Positions 26,440 to 34,854 of a stretch of DNA of 64,000 bases are shown here, piece by piece (positions within the stretch are counted from its first letter, which is position 1; each line of letters opens with the position of its first letter). Made by a program: the position numbers and the translations under genes. The DNA lies in the NCBI RefSeq assembly GCF_014873875.1, contig NZ_JADBEM010000001.1, positions 3,472,001-3,536,000 of the forward strand. The letters run 5' to 3'. The notes under the pieces are model-generated. The model was not told where the DNA came from and did not search any database. It saw nothing but the letters and a program-made list of their open reading frames with translations. The DNA is from Actinopolymorpha pittospori. GTDB lineage: Bacteria; Actinomycetota; Actinomycetes; Propionibacteriales; Actinopolymorphaceae.

Positions 26440-27333
26440 TCAGGAGCCGAAGACGCCCAGTTCGACGATGCGTGAGTAGTCGTTCGCGCCGTTGCTGGAC
26501 ATGGCCAGGATCCGGACCGAGGTCGTCTGGACCGGCGTGAACGTCGAGTTGATCAGCCCCTGGGTGTTGCCGCGGACCGATGCGACGGTCTGCCACTCCG
26601 AGCCGGAGAGCACCTGGACGTCGTAGTCACGCAGGCCGTACCTCGACGCGGGGTTGGCGGTCGAGTCGAGCGTCTGCATCCGGACCCGGCCGACGGTCTG
26701 CGGGGTGGCCCACTGCAGCCGGAACCAGTCCGGCCAGCCGCGCGAGGTCGCGTCGTTCCAGCCGGTCGAGGTCGACCAGTGCGAGGAGTCGGCGTCCCCG
26801 TCGACCGCACCGCAGAGCTTGAACCGCTGGTGGGTCGAGGAGGCGGACACCCTCGTCGCGGACAGCGCGAGGTTGCCGCTCGGGTCCGGGGCGCTCGGTG
26901 TCACCGTCACCCGGAGGGTCGCCTTGCTGGCCCCGCTCTCGACGCGTATCCGGTAGGTGCCCGCCTCCGTCCCGAGCGGAGAGGTCACCGGGATGGGGAC
27001 GTCGCGGGTGTAGCCGGCCGGAAGGTACGTCGAGATCATGGTGCGCTGCAACTCGAGGGCGCTCGGTGCGGACAGCGTGGCGTCGGCGTAGACCGGGGTG
27101 TCTCCCGTGTTGGTCATCTGGACGTTGAAGCTCGCGCCCCTGCACTGGCCCGTCTCCATGTCCAGCTGGGTCGGGTCCGTCGCGACCGTCACCGCTTCGA
27201 CGCCGGCGGGGGCCGGCGCCGCGGCGTACGCGGGTGCGAAGATCGCTCCGGCGAGCAGCGCGGTGGCCATCCCACTCACGCCGAGGGCGCCGCGGACGCG
27301 CGGCCTGATGACATGACGTGAGAAGGCGTTCAT
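26440..27333 (-). CDS. Secreted discoidin (F5/8 type C, CBM32-like) domain protein
   Basis: A 297-aa protein with a Sec signal peptide (GMATALLAGAIFAPAYAAA). Residues about 45-150 look like an immunoglobulin-like COG1470-type domain. Residues 155-297 form an F5/8C fold: LSATRVSASSTHQRFKLCGA, HWSTSTGWNDATS, PDWFRLQWATPQTVGRVRM and the terminal RIVELGVFGS. It probably binds sugar or surface polymer. Its start overlaps the phoD stop (ATGA), so it is made with the phosphatase, possibly to anchor it to phosphorylated cell-wall or plant material (inference). Confidence 0.83.
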   Translation of the reverse strand: MNAFSRHVIRPRVRGALGVSGMATALLAGAIFAPAYAAAPAPAGVEAVTVATDPTQLDMETGQCRGASFNVQMTNTGDTPVYADATLSAPSALELQRTMISTYLPAGYTRDVPIPVTSPLGTEAGTYRIRVESGASKATLRVTVTPSAPDPSGNLALSATRVSASSTHQRFKLCGAVDGDADSSHWSTSTGWNDATSRGWPDWFRLQWATPQTVGRVRMQTLDSTANPASRYGLRDYDVQVLSGSEWQTVASVRGNTQGLINSTFTPVQTTSVRILAMSSNGANDYSRIVELGVFGS

Positions 27334-28979
27334 CGGACGTCCACTTTCGATTCGGTCGACTGCAGGCCGGCGGCTTCCCGCTCGGTCACGAACGACGCGC
27401 GGGTGGAGATGTCCGCACCCGGCCTGCTGATGTAGGGAACGACGCGGTAGTCGGCCCGGAGTTGGTCCCGGTCGACGTCGCAGCGCACGTACCCGCGCTG
27501 GAAGTTGCTGAACTTGAAGTGCGGGTTGGCCTGCATCTCGATCGCGAGTGCAGGGGTGGTGTCGGAGCCGTCGCCCGCGCTGCTGATCGACGTGCCCATG
27601 AGTTCGACGCCGATGGTGGGCGAGGCCTCGTCCTCGAAGTTGGCCTTCAGGTCGCTCGCGTAGTTGGTGTGCGTGTCACCGGTGATGGCGACGAAGCCCT
27701 TCACGTCGGCGTCGGTGATGGTGTCGAAGAGCCGTTGCCGGTCGGCGGTGTAGCCGTCCCAGGCGTCCATGGCGAGCAACGGCGGATCGGTGAGGCTGGC
27801 CGCGCGCTTGGCCAGGAAGACCTGCTGCGCGGGGACGTTCCAGCGCGCGGTCGAGGTGCCGAGGCCGTCCAGCAGCCAGTCGCGCTGCGTCTCGCCGAGG
27901 ATGGTGCGGGCGGGGTCGCCGGCATCGGTGCAGCCGGCCTTGGCGCCGTCACCGCAGGCCTGGTCGGATCGGTACTGACGGGTGTCGAGCACGTGGACCT
28001 GGACGAGATCACCGAAGGAGAGTCGCCGGTACAACTGGGCGTCTGGACCCGACGGCTCCTGAAACGGACGCAGCGGCATGTGTTCCCAGTACGCGCGGTA
28101 GGCGTTGGCGCGTTGGACGAGGAAGTCGTCGACCGGCTTGTTGCTCGCGGCGATGTCATCGGCGTAGTTGTCCTCGACCTCGTGGTCGTCCCAGGTGACG
28201 ACCCAGGGGAACGCCGCGTGGGCCGCCTGCAGGTCGGGGTCGGACTTGTACAGCGAATAGCGCAACCGATACAGGTCGAGGGTGTCCGGCGGGATCTGGA
28301 AGATGTCGGGGATCTCGGTCGAGGTGTCGTTGCGGGTTCCACCGACGGAGTTGACAGCGTTTTCGTAGATGTAGTCACCGAGGAAGAAGAAGACGTCGAG
28401 ATCTTCGTCGACGAGGTGTTTGTACGGGGTGTAGAAACCCTCGGGGTAGTTCTGGCAGGAGGAGAAGGCGAAGCGCAGCGAGGAGATCGTCGCTCCCGCC
28501 GGCGGCGCAGTCCTGGTACGCCCGGTCGGGCTGACGTAGCGGCCGACCCTGAAGCGGTAGAAGTATTCGCGCGCCGGCTCGAGACCGGTCACGTCGACAT
28601 GGACGGAATGGCGGTATTCCGGCCGCGCGGTCGCGACTCCCTGCCGCACGATGCGCCGGAACCCCTCGTCGTCGGCGACCTGCCAGCGCACGGGGAACGG
28701 CTGGTCGGGCAGTCCGCCCATCGGGTCGAAGATCTCCGTCGCGAGCCTGGTCCACAACACGACGGCGTCCGGAAGCGGATCACCCGAAGCGATGCCCAGG
28801 GTGAAGGGGTCTGACCGCAGCGACGCCTCGTCGGCCCGTGCGGTCGAGGTGGTGCTCATGTTGGTGCCGAACGCCAACGCCACGGCGGCGCCGGTCACGG
28901 TGAGGAATCGACGGCGGGTGCTGTGCGCCGCACGACGGAGCGTGTCGTCGGTCGTGGCGCCATGGCGAGAAGGCAACAT
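27330..28979 (-). CDS. phoD: PhoD-type alkaline phosphatase/phosphodiesterase
   Basis: A 549-aa secreted enzyme with a Tat signal (STRRRFLTVTGAAVALAFG), as PhoD requires for Fe/Ca loading before export. Signatures are the N-terminal LGIASGDPLPDAVVLWTRL, metal motifs FFFLGDYIYE, VVTWDDHEVEDNYADD and FVAITGDTHTNYASD, and the FAFSSCQNYPEG Cys motif. It hydrolyses phosphodiesters such as teichoic acid under phosphate limitation. A TTGACA-17-TACTTT promoter and a direct-repeat array upstream fit PhoP control. Confidence 0.92.
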   Translation of the reverse strand: MLPSRHGATTDDTLRRAAHSTRRRFLTVTGAAVALAFGTNMSTTSTARADEASLRSDPFTLGIASGDPLPDAVVLWTRLATEIFDPMGGLPDQPFPVRWQVADDEGFRRIVRQGVATARPEYRHSVHVDVTGLEPAREYFYRFRVGRYVSPTGRTRTAPPAGATISSLRFAFSSCQNYPEGFYTPYKHLVDEDLDVFFFLGDYIYENAVNSVGGTRNDTSTEIPDIFQIPPDTLDLYRLRYSLYKSDPDLQAAHAAFPWVVTWDDHEVEDNYADDIAASNKPVDDFLVQRANAYRAYWEHMPLRPFQEPSGPDAQLYRRLSFGDLVQVHVLDTRQYRSDQACGDGAKAGCTDAGDPARTILGETQRDWLLDGLGTSTARWNVPAQQVFLAKRAASLTDPPLLAMDAWDGYTADRQRLFDTITDADVKGFVAITGDTHTNYASDLKANFEDEASPTIGVELMGTSISSAGDGSDTTPALAIEMQANPHFKFSNFQRGYVRCDVDRDQLRADYRVVPYISRPGADISTRASFVTEREAAGLQSTESKVDVR

Positions 28980-28999
28980 CCAACCTCTCCATCAAATGG

Positions 29000-29023
29000 G
29001 TTGATCAGCAGGATCTGATCAAC
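29000..29023. promoter_or_regulatory. Palindrome in the phoD leader
   Basis: GTTGATCAG and CTGATCAAC are perfect 9-bp inverted repeats around CAGGAT, 21 bp upstream of the phoD start. It could be an operator or an RNA hairpin near the ribosome site. Confidence 0.5.
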
Positions 29024-29142
29024 GCCACATTGCGTATGGGCGACGCGGTTGTGGCCGTGAGCTGACTTCGGCGCAGACAAACGGACGGCCACGTCGCCGG
29101 GAATCACGTGGATGACGATGAATGCTTGCCGTTCCGGCGCTG

Positions 29143-29171
29143 AAAGTACGAGCGCCACACCGGTGTGTCAA
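29143..29171 (-). promoter_or_regulatory. Sigma-70-type promoter of phoD
   Basis: On the minus strand TTGACA (29171-29166) and TACTTT (29148-29143) are separated by exactly 17 bp. The phoD start lies about 160 bp downstream, so the leader is long. The -35 hexamer is a perfect consensus, rare in this GC-rich window. Confidence 0.6.
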
Positions 29172-29232
29172 GACAGTGAACGCACATGAGCGCCATGAGC
29201 GCACGTGACGCGCGAATGAGGGCAATGAGACT
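29172..29232 (-). promoter_or_regulatory. Direct-repeat array, candidate PhoP (PHO box) sites
   Basis: Just upstream of the phoD -35 the minus strand carries CTCAT/GTCAC/TTCAC units spaced about 9-11 nt: CTCATTGCC, CTCATTCGCG, GTCACGTGCG, CTCATGGCG, CTCATGTGCG, TTCACTGTC. PHO boxes of actinomycetes are 11-nt direct repeats with a TTCA core. The fit is imperfect but the position is right. Confidence 0.45.
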
Positions 29233-29335
29233 GCCGTCACCTGGACGCATTCAATCGACCACTTGGAGAGGAACGGCATCGGGGTGAGGCTGGAGGGGCA
29301 GGCGAGAAGCGGCGAGTGGAAGGGGGCACCAGCCG

Positions 29336-30202
29336 ATGCGGATCTTCGTCACGGGCGGCTCCGGATATGTCGGCCGTTCCACGATCAGGGCACTGGTCCG
29401 GGAGGGGAACGAAGTGACCGCACTTGCGCGGAACGACCGCGCCTCCCAGACCGTGTCGGACGTCGGCGCGATCCCGGTCCGAGGTGAGCTGACCGACACG
29501 GCTCTGCTGCGCGAGGCGGCCAAGTACGTCGACGGTGTGATCCACCTCGCCGCGTCGGAGGAGAAGCCCGACGAGGTTGATCTCGCAGCGGCTGAGGCCC
29601 TGCTGGACGGCGCCCACGGGAGTCCATACGTCCACACGGGCGGCGTCTGGGTGTACGGCGACACGAACGGTGTGGTCGACGAGGACGCCCGACGCAATCC
29701 GCCACGGCTGAGGGCGTGGCGACTGGCCAACGAGGAACGCGTCCTGGCCCGGGCCGAGACGGGTGGGCATCCGGTCCTGGTGATGCCGGGCCTCGTCTAC
29801 GGCGAATCTGGCGGCCTGCTGGAGCGGTTCTTCGTGGAGCCCGGACGCGCCACGGGCGCTGTTCCGTGCATCGGCGACGGATCCAACCACTGGGCGCTCG
29901 TCCACCGCGACGACATCGTCGCCTTGTACGTGCTCGCGCTGCGCGCTCCGGCGGGATCTGTCTACGCCGGCGTCAGCGACCAGCATCCGACGCAGCAGGA
30001 GGTCACCGAGGCGCTCAGCCACGCCGCCGGCTGTCCAGGCAGCACAGTGACCCTGAGTCTGGACGAGGCGCTCGCCCAGATGGGGCCGATCGCCGAGGCG
30101 TTCGCCCTGGACCAGCGGTTCACCGGCGCCCGCGCCCGCGAGCAGCTCGGCTGGAAGCCGGCCCACCAGGACGCGCTCGCCGACCTCGCCCGAGGACGGT
30201 GA
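29336..30202 (+). CDS. NAD-dependent epimerase/dehydratase-family protein
   Basis: A 288-aa extended SDR. The Rossmann motif is FVTGGSGYVG at the N-terminus, followed by VIHLAAS and TGGVWVYGDTNG. The usual YxxxK is not obvious: the region reads RLRAWRLANEERVL, so it may be one of the atypical SDRs that act as reductases or regulators. The C-terminal HWALVHRDDIVALYVLALR is typical of the family. Substrate unknown. Start ATG 29336. Confidence 0.78.
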   Translation: MRIFVTGGSGYVGRSTIRALVREGNEVTALARNDRASQTVSDVGAIPVRGELTDTALLREAAKYVDGVIHLAASEEKPDEVDLAAAEALLDGAHGSPYVHTGGVWVYGDTNGVVDEDARRNPPRLRAWRLANEERVLARAETGGHPVLVMPGLVYGESGGLLERFFVEPGRATGAVPCIGDGSNHWALVHRDDIVALYVLALRAPAGSVYAGVSDQHPTQQEVTEALSHAAGCPGSTVTLSLDEALAQMGPIAEAFALDQRFTGARAREQLGWKPAHQDALADLARGR

Positions 30203-30287
30203 GGCGCCGACCCCAGGTGCTGGCCGGCGGCGGCCATCGGAGAAGATCCAGTTCCACGCGAGGCAACAGGCACAAGGAGACCCTCTG

Positions 30288-31073
30288 ATGGCTTTGCTGC
30301 GTTGTGACTTCTTCTCGGAGGCGCTGGCGTTGAGCACCTCCATGACGGTGATTCTTCCGCAGGAGACGACGGCCCAGATCGGTATGACCGGCGCGGCCAG
30401 GGCGGAGGGGCACCCGACGTTGTACCTCCTGCACGGGATGAGCGACGACGACACCATCTGGCTGCGGCGTACCTCGATCGAACGCTACGTCGCACCGCTC
30501 GGGCTCGCCGTCGTCATGCCGCAGGTCCACCGAAGCTTCTACGCCGACGAGGTGTACGGCAACCGGTACTGGACGTTCCTGTCGCAGGAGTTGCCGGAGA
30601 TCGCCAACCGGTTCTTCAGGCTGTCCCAGCGCCGCGAGGACACGTTCGTCGCCGGGCTGTCGATGGGCGGGTACGGCGCACTCAAGTGGGGGCTGCGCCA
30701 CCCCGAGCGGTTCGCCGCCGCGGCCAGCCTGTCCGGTGCGCTCGACATGGGCGACCCGGAGCGGTTGCGTAACCGGCCGGAGATGATGAACCGCGTCTTC
30801 GGCGACCGGCCGGTCCGGGGCACCGACGACGACCTGCTGTGGCTGCTGGACCAGGCCGACACGGCCGCGGCTTCGACGCCGGACCTCTACGTGTGCTGCG
30901 GCACGGAGGATCCGCTCCTGAAGTCCAACCACACCTTCCTCGAGACCGCGCGTCGCAACGACATTCCTGTGACGACCGACTTCGGTCCGGGTGCGCACGA
31001 GTGGGGCTACTGGGACCGGAAGATCCAGGACGTCCTCGCCTGGCTGCCGTTGGGAAAGGGTGACCCGACGTAG
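30288..31073 (+). CDS. Esterase-D/antigen-85-like alpha/beta hydrolase
   Basis: A 261-aa esterase. It has LYLLHGMSDDDTIWLRRTSI, nucleophile Ser in VAGLSMGGYGALKW, an acid in CCGTEDPLL and His in GPGAHEWGYWD. This set matches tributyrin esterase / S-formylglutathione-hydrolase-like and CE1 enzymes. No signal peptide. AAGGAG lies in front of the ATG. It may deacylate small esters, such as plant acyl groups released by the nearby glycosidases (inference). Confidence 0.87.
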   Translation: MALLRCDFFSEALALSTSMTVILPQETTAQIGMTGAARAEGHPTLYLLHGMSDDDTIWLRRTSIERYVAPLGLAVVMPQVHRSFYADEVYGNRYWTFLSQELPEIANRFFRLSQRREDTFVAGLSMGGYGALKWGLRHPERFAAAASLSGALDMGDPERLRNRPEMMNRVFGDRPVRGTDDDLLWLLDQADTAAASTPDLYVCCGTEDPLLKSNHTFLETARRNDIPVTTDFGPGAHEWGYWDRKIQDVLAWLPLGKGDPT

Positions 31074-31296
31074 CCCCAGGAACCTCGCCTTCGGTGCCTT
31101 CGTGCTTTTCGGGTGGAGGACCGAACAATCTCACGGCTCTTTTCTCAGTTTCTCCGGCACCGCGCTGATCGCTCCGGCATTGGCCCCGAATCGTCGAGCG
31201 GGCTTTGGATCGGTTGCCGGATAGGATGAGGAACAGCGGCGCGGATCACTGTGGTGACCCCTTCATCGCTACCGCGAAAGACCTGCGGGAGGGGAG

Positions 31297-32004
31297 ATGG
31301 CGAGAAAAGGTGCAGTCCGCTGGGTGTCGCGTCAGGCGACGACCGGGGTGAAGGAACTGCCCTCCAACATCGTGTGGCTCGCCGGCCGAACCCGAGTGCC
31401 GGCGACCATCGGCTGGGCCGCCGGAGGCGCGGCCGATGCCGTACGACGAGCGGGGGAGGCGGCGCGGGAGTCGTTGCCCGGTGGCGGTGTCTCGGTCGAG
31501 GTCCGGCTGAAGCGAGCCCGTGAGGCGACCGAGCGCGCCGCACTCGTCGAGGAGGAGGCCCTCGACGAGGCGACGGCGGCGAAGGAACTCTCCGACGCCG
31601 TACGCACGGCCAGCGACGAGGGACGCGAGCGCATGCGTCAAGCCAAGGCTGACGCCCAGGAGGCGGTCGACCGTCGCGTCGCGGAGGCCCGCCGGCGCGC
31701 TGACACGATGGTCGAGCGCGAACGCGAACGTGCCGAGACCGAGGCCGACCGGGTACTCCGCCAGGCGTCCGACGAGGTTGACGGTCAGGTCGAGCACGCC
31801 CGTTCGCGGGCCGAAGGCGCACAGGGGCGGGCCGAGGCGAAGATCGCGGAAGCCGCCGAACAGATGGCCGTCGCCCGACAACTCGCCGACAAGGCAGCCG
31901 AAGCCGCACAGGACGCCGCCGCCGAAGCCCGTCGGCGCGCGGAGGAACTCGTCGGTGAGGCTCGCCGGCAGGCCGGAACGTCCTCAGACCAGAACGCGCG
32001 CTAG
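31297..32004 (+). CDS. Alanine/arginine/glutamate-rich coiled-coil protein
   Basis: A 235-aa protein with no recognised enzyme domain. Residues about 65-225 are an almost unbroken charged heptad pattern (for example RVAEARRRADTMVERERE and AAEARRRAEELVGEARRQAG), predicting a long coiled coil. The first 60 residues contain a moderately hydrophobic stretch (ATIGWAAGGAADAV). It is followed 21 bp later by a small membrane-type protein and the two probably form a unit. A structural or membrane-associated role is likely; function unknown. Confidence 0.7.
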   Translation: MARKGAVRWVSRQATTGVKELPSNIVWLAGRTRVPATIGWAAGGAADAVRRAGEAARESLPGGGVSVEVRLKRAREATERAALVEEEALDEATAAKELSDAVRTASDEGRERMRQAKADAQEAVDRRVAEARRRADTMVERERERAETEADRVLRQASDEVDGQVEHARSRAEGAQGRAEAKIAEAAEQMAVARQLADKAAEAAQDAAAEARRRAEELVGEARRQAGTSSDQNAR

Positions 32005-32025
32005 CGGCGACGCAAGGGAGGAAGC

Positions 32026-32205
32026 ATGAGGAATCCGTTCCACCAGAAGAGCACCTGGGAGAAGATGCAGGACGACGTGCTGGAGTTGGCGACGGCGAAG
32101 AACGCCATCCGCTCCGGTGTGGTGGCGGTGGGGGCGGCGGTCGGCGTCACCGCCGTGAGTTCCGCGATCTCCTCGAAGCGGAAGACGAACGCCAACGCGC
32201 ACTGA
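32026..32205 (+). CDS. Small YtxH-like protein with one hydrophobic segment
   Basis: A 59-aa protein starting MRNPFHQKSTWEKMQDDVLE. It has one hydrophobic segment SGVVAVGAAVGVTAVSSAIS and a basic tail SSKRKTNANAH. A strong GGGAGGAAG precedes the ATG, and codon usage fits a real gene. It has no family I can name with confidence; the layout of amphipathic start, small-residue membrane helix and charged tail resembles YtxH-type envelope proteins. Likely co-expressed with the coiled-coil gene. Confidence 0.72.
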   Translation: MRNPFHQKSTWEKMQDDVLELATAKNAIRSGVVAVGAAVGVTAVSSAISSKRKTNANAH

Positions 32206-32283
32206 TTCGCGCGGCCCTTCCGGGCCGGCCGACCACGTCGTACCTAGAAGCGCCTGCGGCGGCGATCAGGCAGGCGAGGAAGG

Positions 32284-33321
32284 TCAGCTGAGCCGGCTGG
32301 TCGGGCTGGTCGCCACGCTGATGCCGCGCATCTCCCGCTGCTCGTGGTCCCCGACCCGGACCGGCTCGCGGCGGGCGACGGCACAGTAGAAGTGATGCAG
32401 CCGGCCCGCGTCGTCGGCGATGACGGCCGGCTTGTGCGCGTGGAGGGAGTCGATGCTGCCCCGCGGCCCGACGTCGAGCAGGATCGTTCCGCCCTTGGTC
32501 CAGGTCAGCAGGTCGGTCGACCAGGCCCAGCCCTCCCGGGCGTGACCGTCGGCGGCGAGGCCGAAGTAGAACATCACCCACCGGTCGCCCCACCGCAACA
32601 CGCACGGGTCGGAGGCGAATCGTTCGTCGAAGTCGCCCGGCCCGCAGTTGCGCAGCACCGGGCCGTCGACCGGGCGGGTCCAGGTCAGCAGGTCCTCGGA
32701 GACCGCGACACCGGTCTGCTCCCGCCAGGAGCCCGTGGTCTGGTTCTTCGCGTTGTAGAAGACGTAGTACAGGCCGTCGTGCCGGAGCAGCCAGGACTTG
32801 TAGAGCCCGCCCGCGTCCCAGGCGCCGCCCTCGCCCGGTCGCAGCAGCCCGCCGACCGGCTCCCACGACCGTAGGTCCGGGCTCGCCGCGAAACCGATCA
32901 CACCCGGGCCCGTCTCGTAGCCGGAGTCGGGGTACGCGTGCCAGGTCGCGAAGTAGCGCGAGTCCTGCGCGATCAGCTCGCCCGACCCGAAGAGGTCGTT
33001 GTCGCGAAGGATGGACGTCATCGCGGCGTTGTGCCGGCGTAGGTCGTCCCGGCCGTCCCGGCCGAAGATCACGCCTTCGGGCTGCCAGTGCACCAGGTCG
33101 TCGGAGGAGGCCAGGCCGGTCTGGTAGCCCACACCGTCCCAGCCGACGTAGGTCATGTGGGCCCGCCCGTTGTGCCGGAACACGAACGGACAGTCGACGG
33201 CGAGGGCGTCGAACCTCGTCCGCAGGAACGACGGCGCCAGCAGCAGCCGGCCGGCCTTCTCCGGCGTACGGAGGCGCTCGAACCCGGGATCGGTGTCGGG
33301 GACGTCGACGGGTCGGGTCAT
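32284..33321 (-). CDS. Five-bladed beta-propeller glycoside hydrolase (GH43/GH117-like)
   Basis: A 345-aa protein with the blade repeats of clan-F/J-type glycosidases: AVDCPFVFRHNGRAHMTYVG, LASSDDLVHWQPEG, FAASPDLRSWEPVGG, VAVSEDLLTWTRPVDG and WSTDLLTWTKGG. The repeated S-x-D-L-x-x-W element is diagnostic of the fold. No signal peptide, so it acts on imported sugars. Catalytic residues cannot be assigned by eye. It stands alone, so the substrate is unknown. Confidence 0.78.
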   Translation of the reverse strand: MTRPVDVPDTDPGFERLRTPEKAGRLLLAPSFLRTRFDALAVDCPFVFRHNGRAHMTYVGWDGVGYQTGLASSDDLVHWQPEGVIFGRDGRDDLRRHNAAMTSILRDNDLFGSGELIAQDSRYFATWHAYPDSGYETGPGVIGFAASPDLRSWEPVGGLLRPGEGGAWDAGGLYKSWLLRHDGLYYVFYNAKNQTTGSWREQTGVAVSEDLLTWTRPVDGPVLRNCGPGDFDERFASDPCVLRWGDRWVMFYFGLAADGHAREGWAWSTDLLTWTKGGTILLDVGPRGSIDSLHAHKPAVIADDAGRLHHFYCAVARREPVRVGDHEQREMRGISVATSPTSRLS

Positions 33322-33335
33322 GATGCGCTCCTCGG

Positions 33336-33404
33336 TGGTCGGTGGTCGGTGGTCGGTGGCGGTCTGAGGTGGTCGGGCTCAGAGGCGGTCGGGCTCAGAG
33401 GTCG
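33336..33404 (+). repeat. Short tandem repeats upstream of the propeller glycosidase
   Basis: GGTCGGT units repeat four times with 7-bp period (33336-33362), followed by two copies of GGTCGGGCTCAGAGG. This is the gap between the stop of the APH gene and the start of the glycosidase. Confidence 0.7.
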
Positions 33405-34345
33405 GCGAGCCAGCTGGTCCGGTTGGCGTGGCCACGAAGGTGGAGCCACGGTCCCCAGGTACGGAAGTCCTCCGGGTCACCGCCCCACCGCTCGATGTCG
33501 TTGGAGGTCTGGGCGTTGTGCAGCCACAGCCGCAGCCCCCACAGGTCCCGGAGTACGGCGTAGCCCCAGAGCCGGGTGCGCGCCCCCGGACGCGAGAGCA
33601 GTTCGGCGGCCTCCTGCACGAGCCGTCCGGTCGGGTCCGGGCCGGACTGGAAGGCCAGGCACCGCAGGACGTTCTCCAGGTCGAGGTCTGCCGGCGCGAC
33701 GCAGGCGAACTCGAAGTCGATCGGAACGGCGTGCGATCCCGTCCACACGCAGTTGCCCGGCCCCGCGTCGGTGTGGGCGAGGGCGAGGGGGACCAGGCGC
33801 ACCGCGTGGAACATCTCGGCCAGCATCTCCCGCAGCCGCCGGCCGAGTACCTCGTCCACCAGGCCCTGCTCGGTGAGCCCACCCAGCAGCCGGGCCGCGT
33901 CCGCCTCGGCGAGGGCGTAGAAGGGTGTCGACGTACACCCGAGCGCCCGCGCTCGTTCGACGTCGGCGCGGTGGATCGCCCGCACCCTCCTCCACAGGTC
34001 GGTGACCGCGTCCGCGCGACGGTCGGCGTCCAGGTCGGGCCAGGCCTCCTCGAGGTTGCGCCCGGGCAGCCGGGTCGTCACCTCCCACTCCCGGCCGTCG
34101 TCGACGCCGTGGCCGAGCACCTCGGGATATCCGACGTCGGCGGGCAGGATCGAGGCGAGGGCCGCCTCCCGGCGCAGCGAGGACCCCGGTCCCCGGCTCA
34201 GCCGCAGCACGATCCGCTCGGCCAGCCAGACCTCGTTGGACGCGCTGGTGCCTGAGCGGTGTGCCTTCTCGATGTCGACCCCGAACCTCGCCAGCACCTC
34301 GCGCGCGGGAGTGGTCGACGGTCGCGTTGCCGGATGGCGCGTCAC
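33395..34345 (-). CDS. Aminoglycoside phosphotransferase (APH)-family kinase
   Basis: A 316-aa kinase-fold protein. It shows VLRLSRGPGSSLRREAA (Lys replaced by Arg in this strand), the Brenner loop LALAHTDAGPGNCVW and the metal motif VPIDFEFACVAPADLDLENV. A small-molecule kinase, such as of an aminoglycoside, fructosamine or homoserine-like substrate. GTG start at 34345 overlaps the upstream gene's TGA as GTGA, so translation is coupled to the Pyr_excise-type gene. Confidence 0.83.
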   Translation of the reverse strand: MTRHPATRPSTTPAREVLARFGVDIEKAHRSGTSASNEVWLAERIVLRLSRGPGSSLRREAALASILPADVGYPEVLGHGVDDGREWEVTTRLPGRNLEEAWPDLDADRRADAVTDLWRRVRAIHRADVERARALGCTSTPFYALAEADAARLLGGLTEQGLVDEVLGRRLREMLAEMFHAVRLVPLALAHTDAGPGNCVWTGSHAVPIDFEFACVAPADLDLENVLRCLAFQSGPDPTGRLVQEAAELLSRPGARTRLWGYAVLRDLWGLRLWLHNAQTSNDIERWGGDPEDFRTWGPWLHLRGHANRTSWLADL

Positions 34346-34815
34346 GTCTGTCCTGCCCGGTCCGAGGTCGGCCAGACGTAGGGGAGGTCGGGCGGTACGT
34401 CGGCGAAGACCTTGCCGTAGTGGTCCGGGTCCTTGCGGACCAGCGCGGACCGGTGACTTCGATGGAACTCCGGATCGCCGAGCCACGGTGGCAGCTCTCC
34501 CGCGCTCTCCAGCTCCACCTGGTCGCGTACGACGTCGCGGCCGGTGTACTGGGCGAGATCGGTCCGCAGGCTCCGCGCGCAGGTGTCCTGGCGGCCGGAA
34601 CCCTCCCAGACCGCGCAGATCTCCAGGCCGTACCGCACCAGCGCCTCCTCGTAGCCGCTCCACATCCGCACCGCGGGATGGTGCCGCCAGCCGTATCCCG
34701 CGACGGTCAGGCCGCGGAGCACCTGCAGTGCTTCGACCCGTTGCTTGCCGAGCCGACGTTGGTCGAGCAGTCGCGCGGTGGCGGCGAAGTCGGCGTACGG
34801 CAGGAACGTCTGCAT
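34342..34815 (-). CDS. Pyrimidine-dimer-glycosylase-like protein (MSMEG_6728 family)
   Basis: A 157-aa protein beginning MQTFLPYADFAATARLLDQR, with LGKQRVEALQVLRGLT and HHPAVRMWSGYEEALVRYG. These features match the MSMEG_6728/PF03013 family, related to T4 endonuclease V-type pyrimidine dimer DNA glycosylase. Residue assignments for catalysis were not possible. It is upstream of and coupled (GTGA) to an APH-type kinase, an odd pairing. Confidence 0.8.
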   Translation of the reverse strand: MQTFLPYADFAATARLLDQRRLGKQRVEALQVLRGLTVAGYGWRHHPAVRMWSGYEEALVRYGLEICAVWEGSGRQDTCARSLRTDLAQYTGRDVVRDQVELESAGELPPWLGDPEFHRSHRSALVRKDPDHYGKVFADVPPDLPYVWPTSDRAGQT

Positions 34816-34854
34816 CGCCCTCAGGCTAGAGCTCGCACCCGCTCGCGTGCCCCG

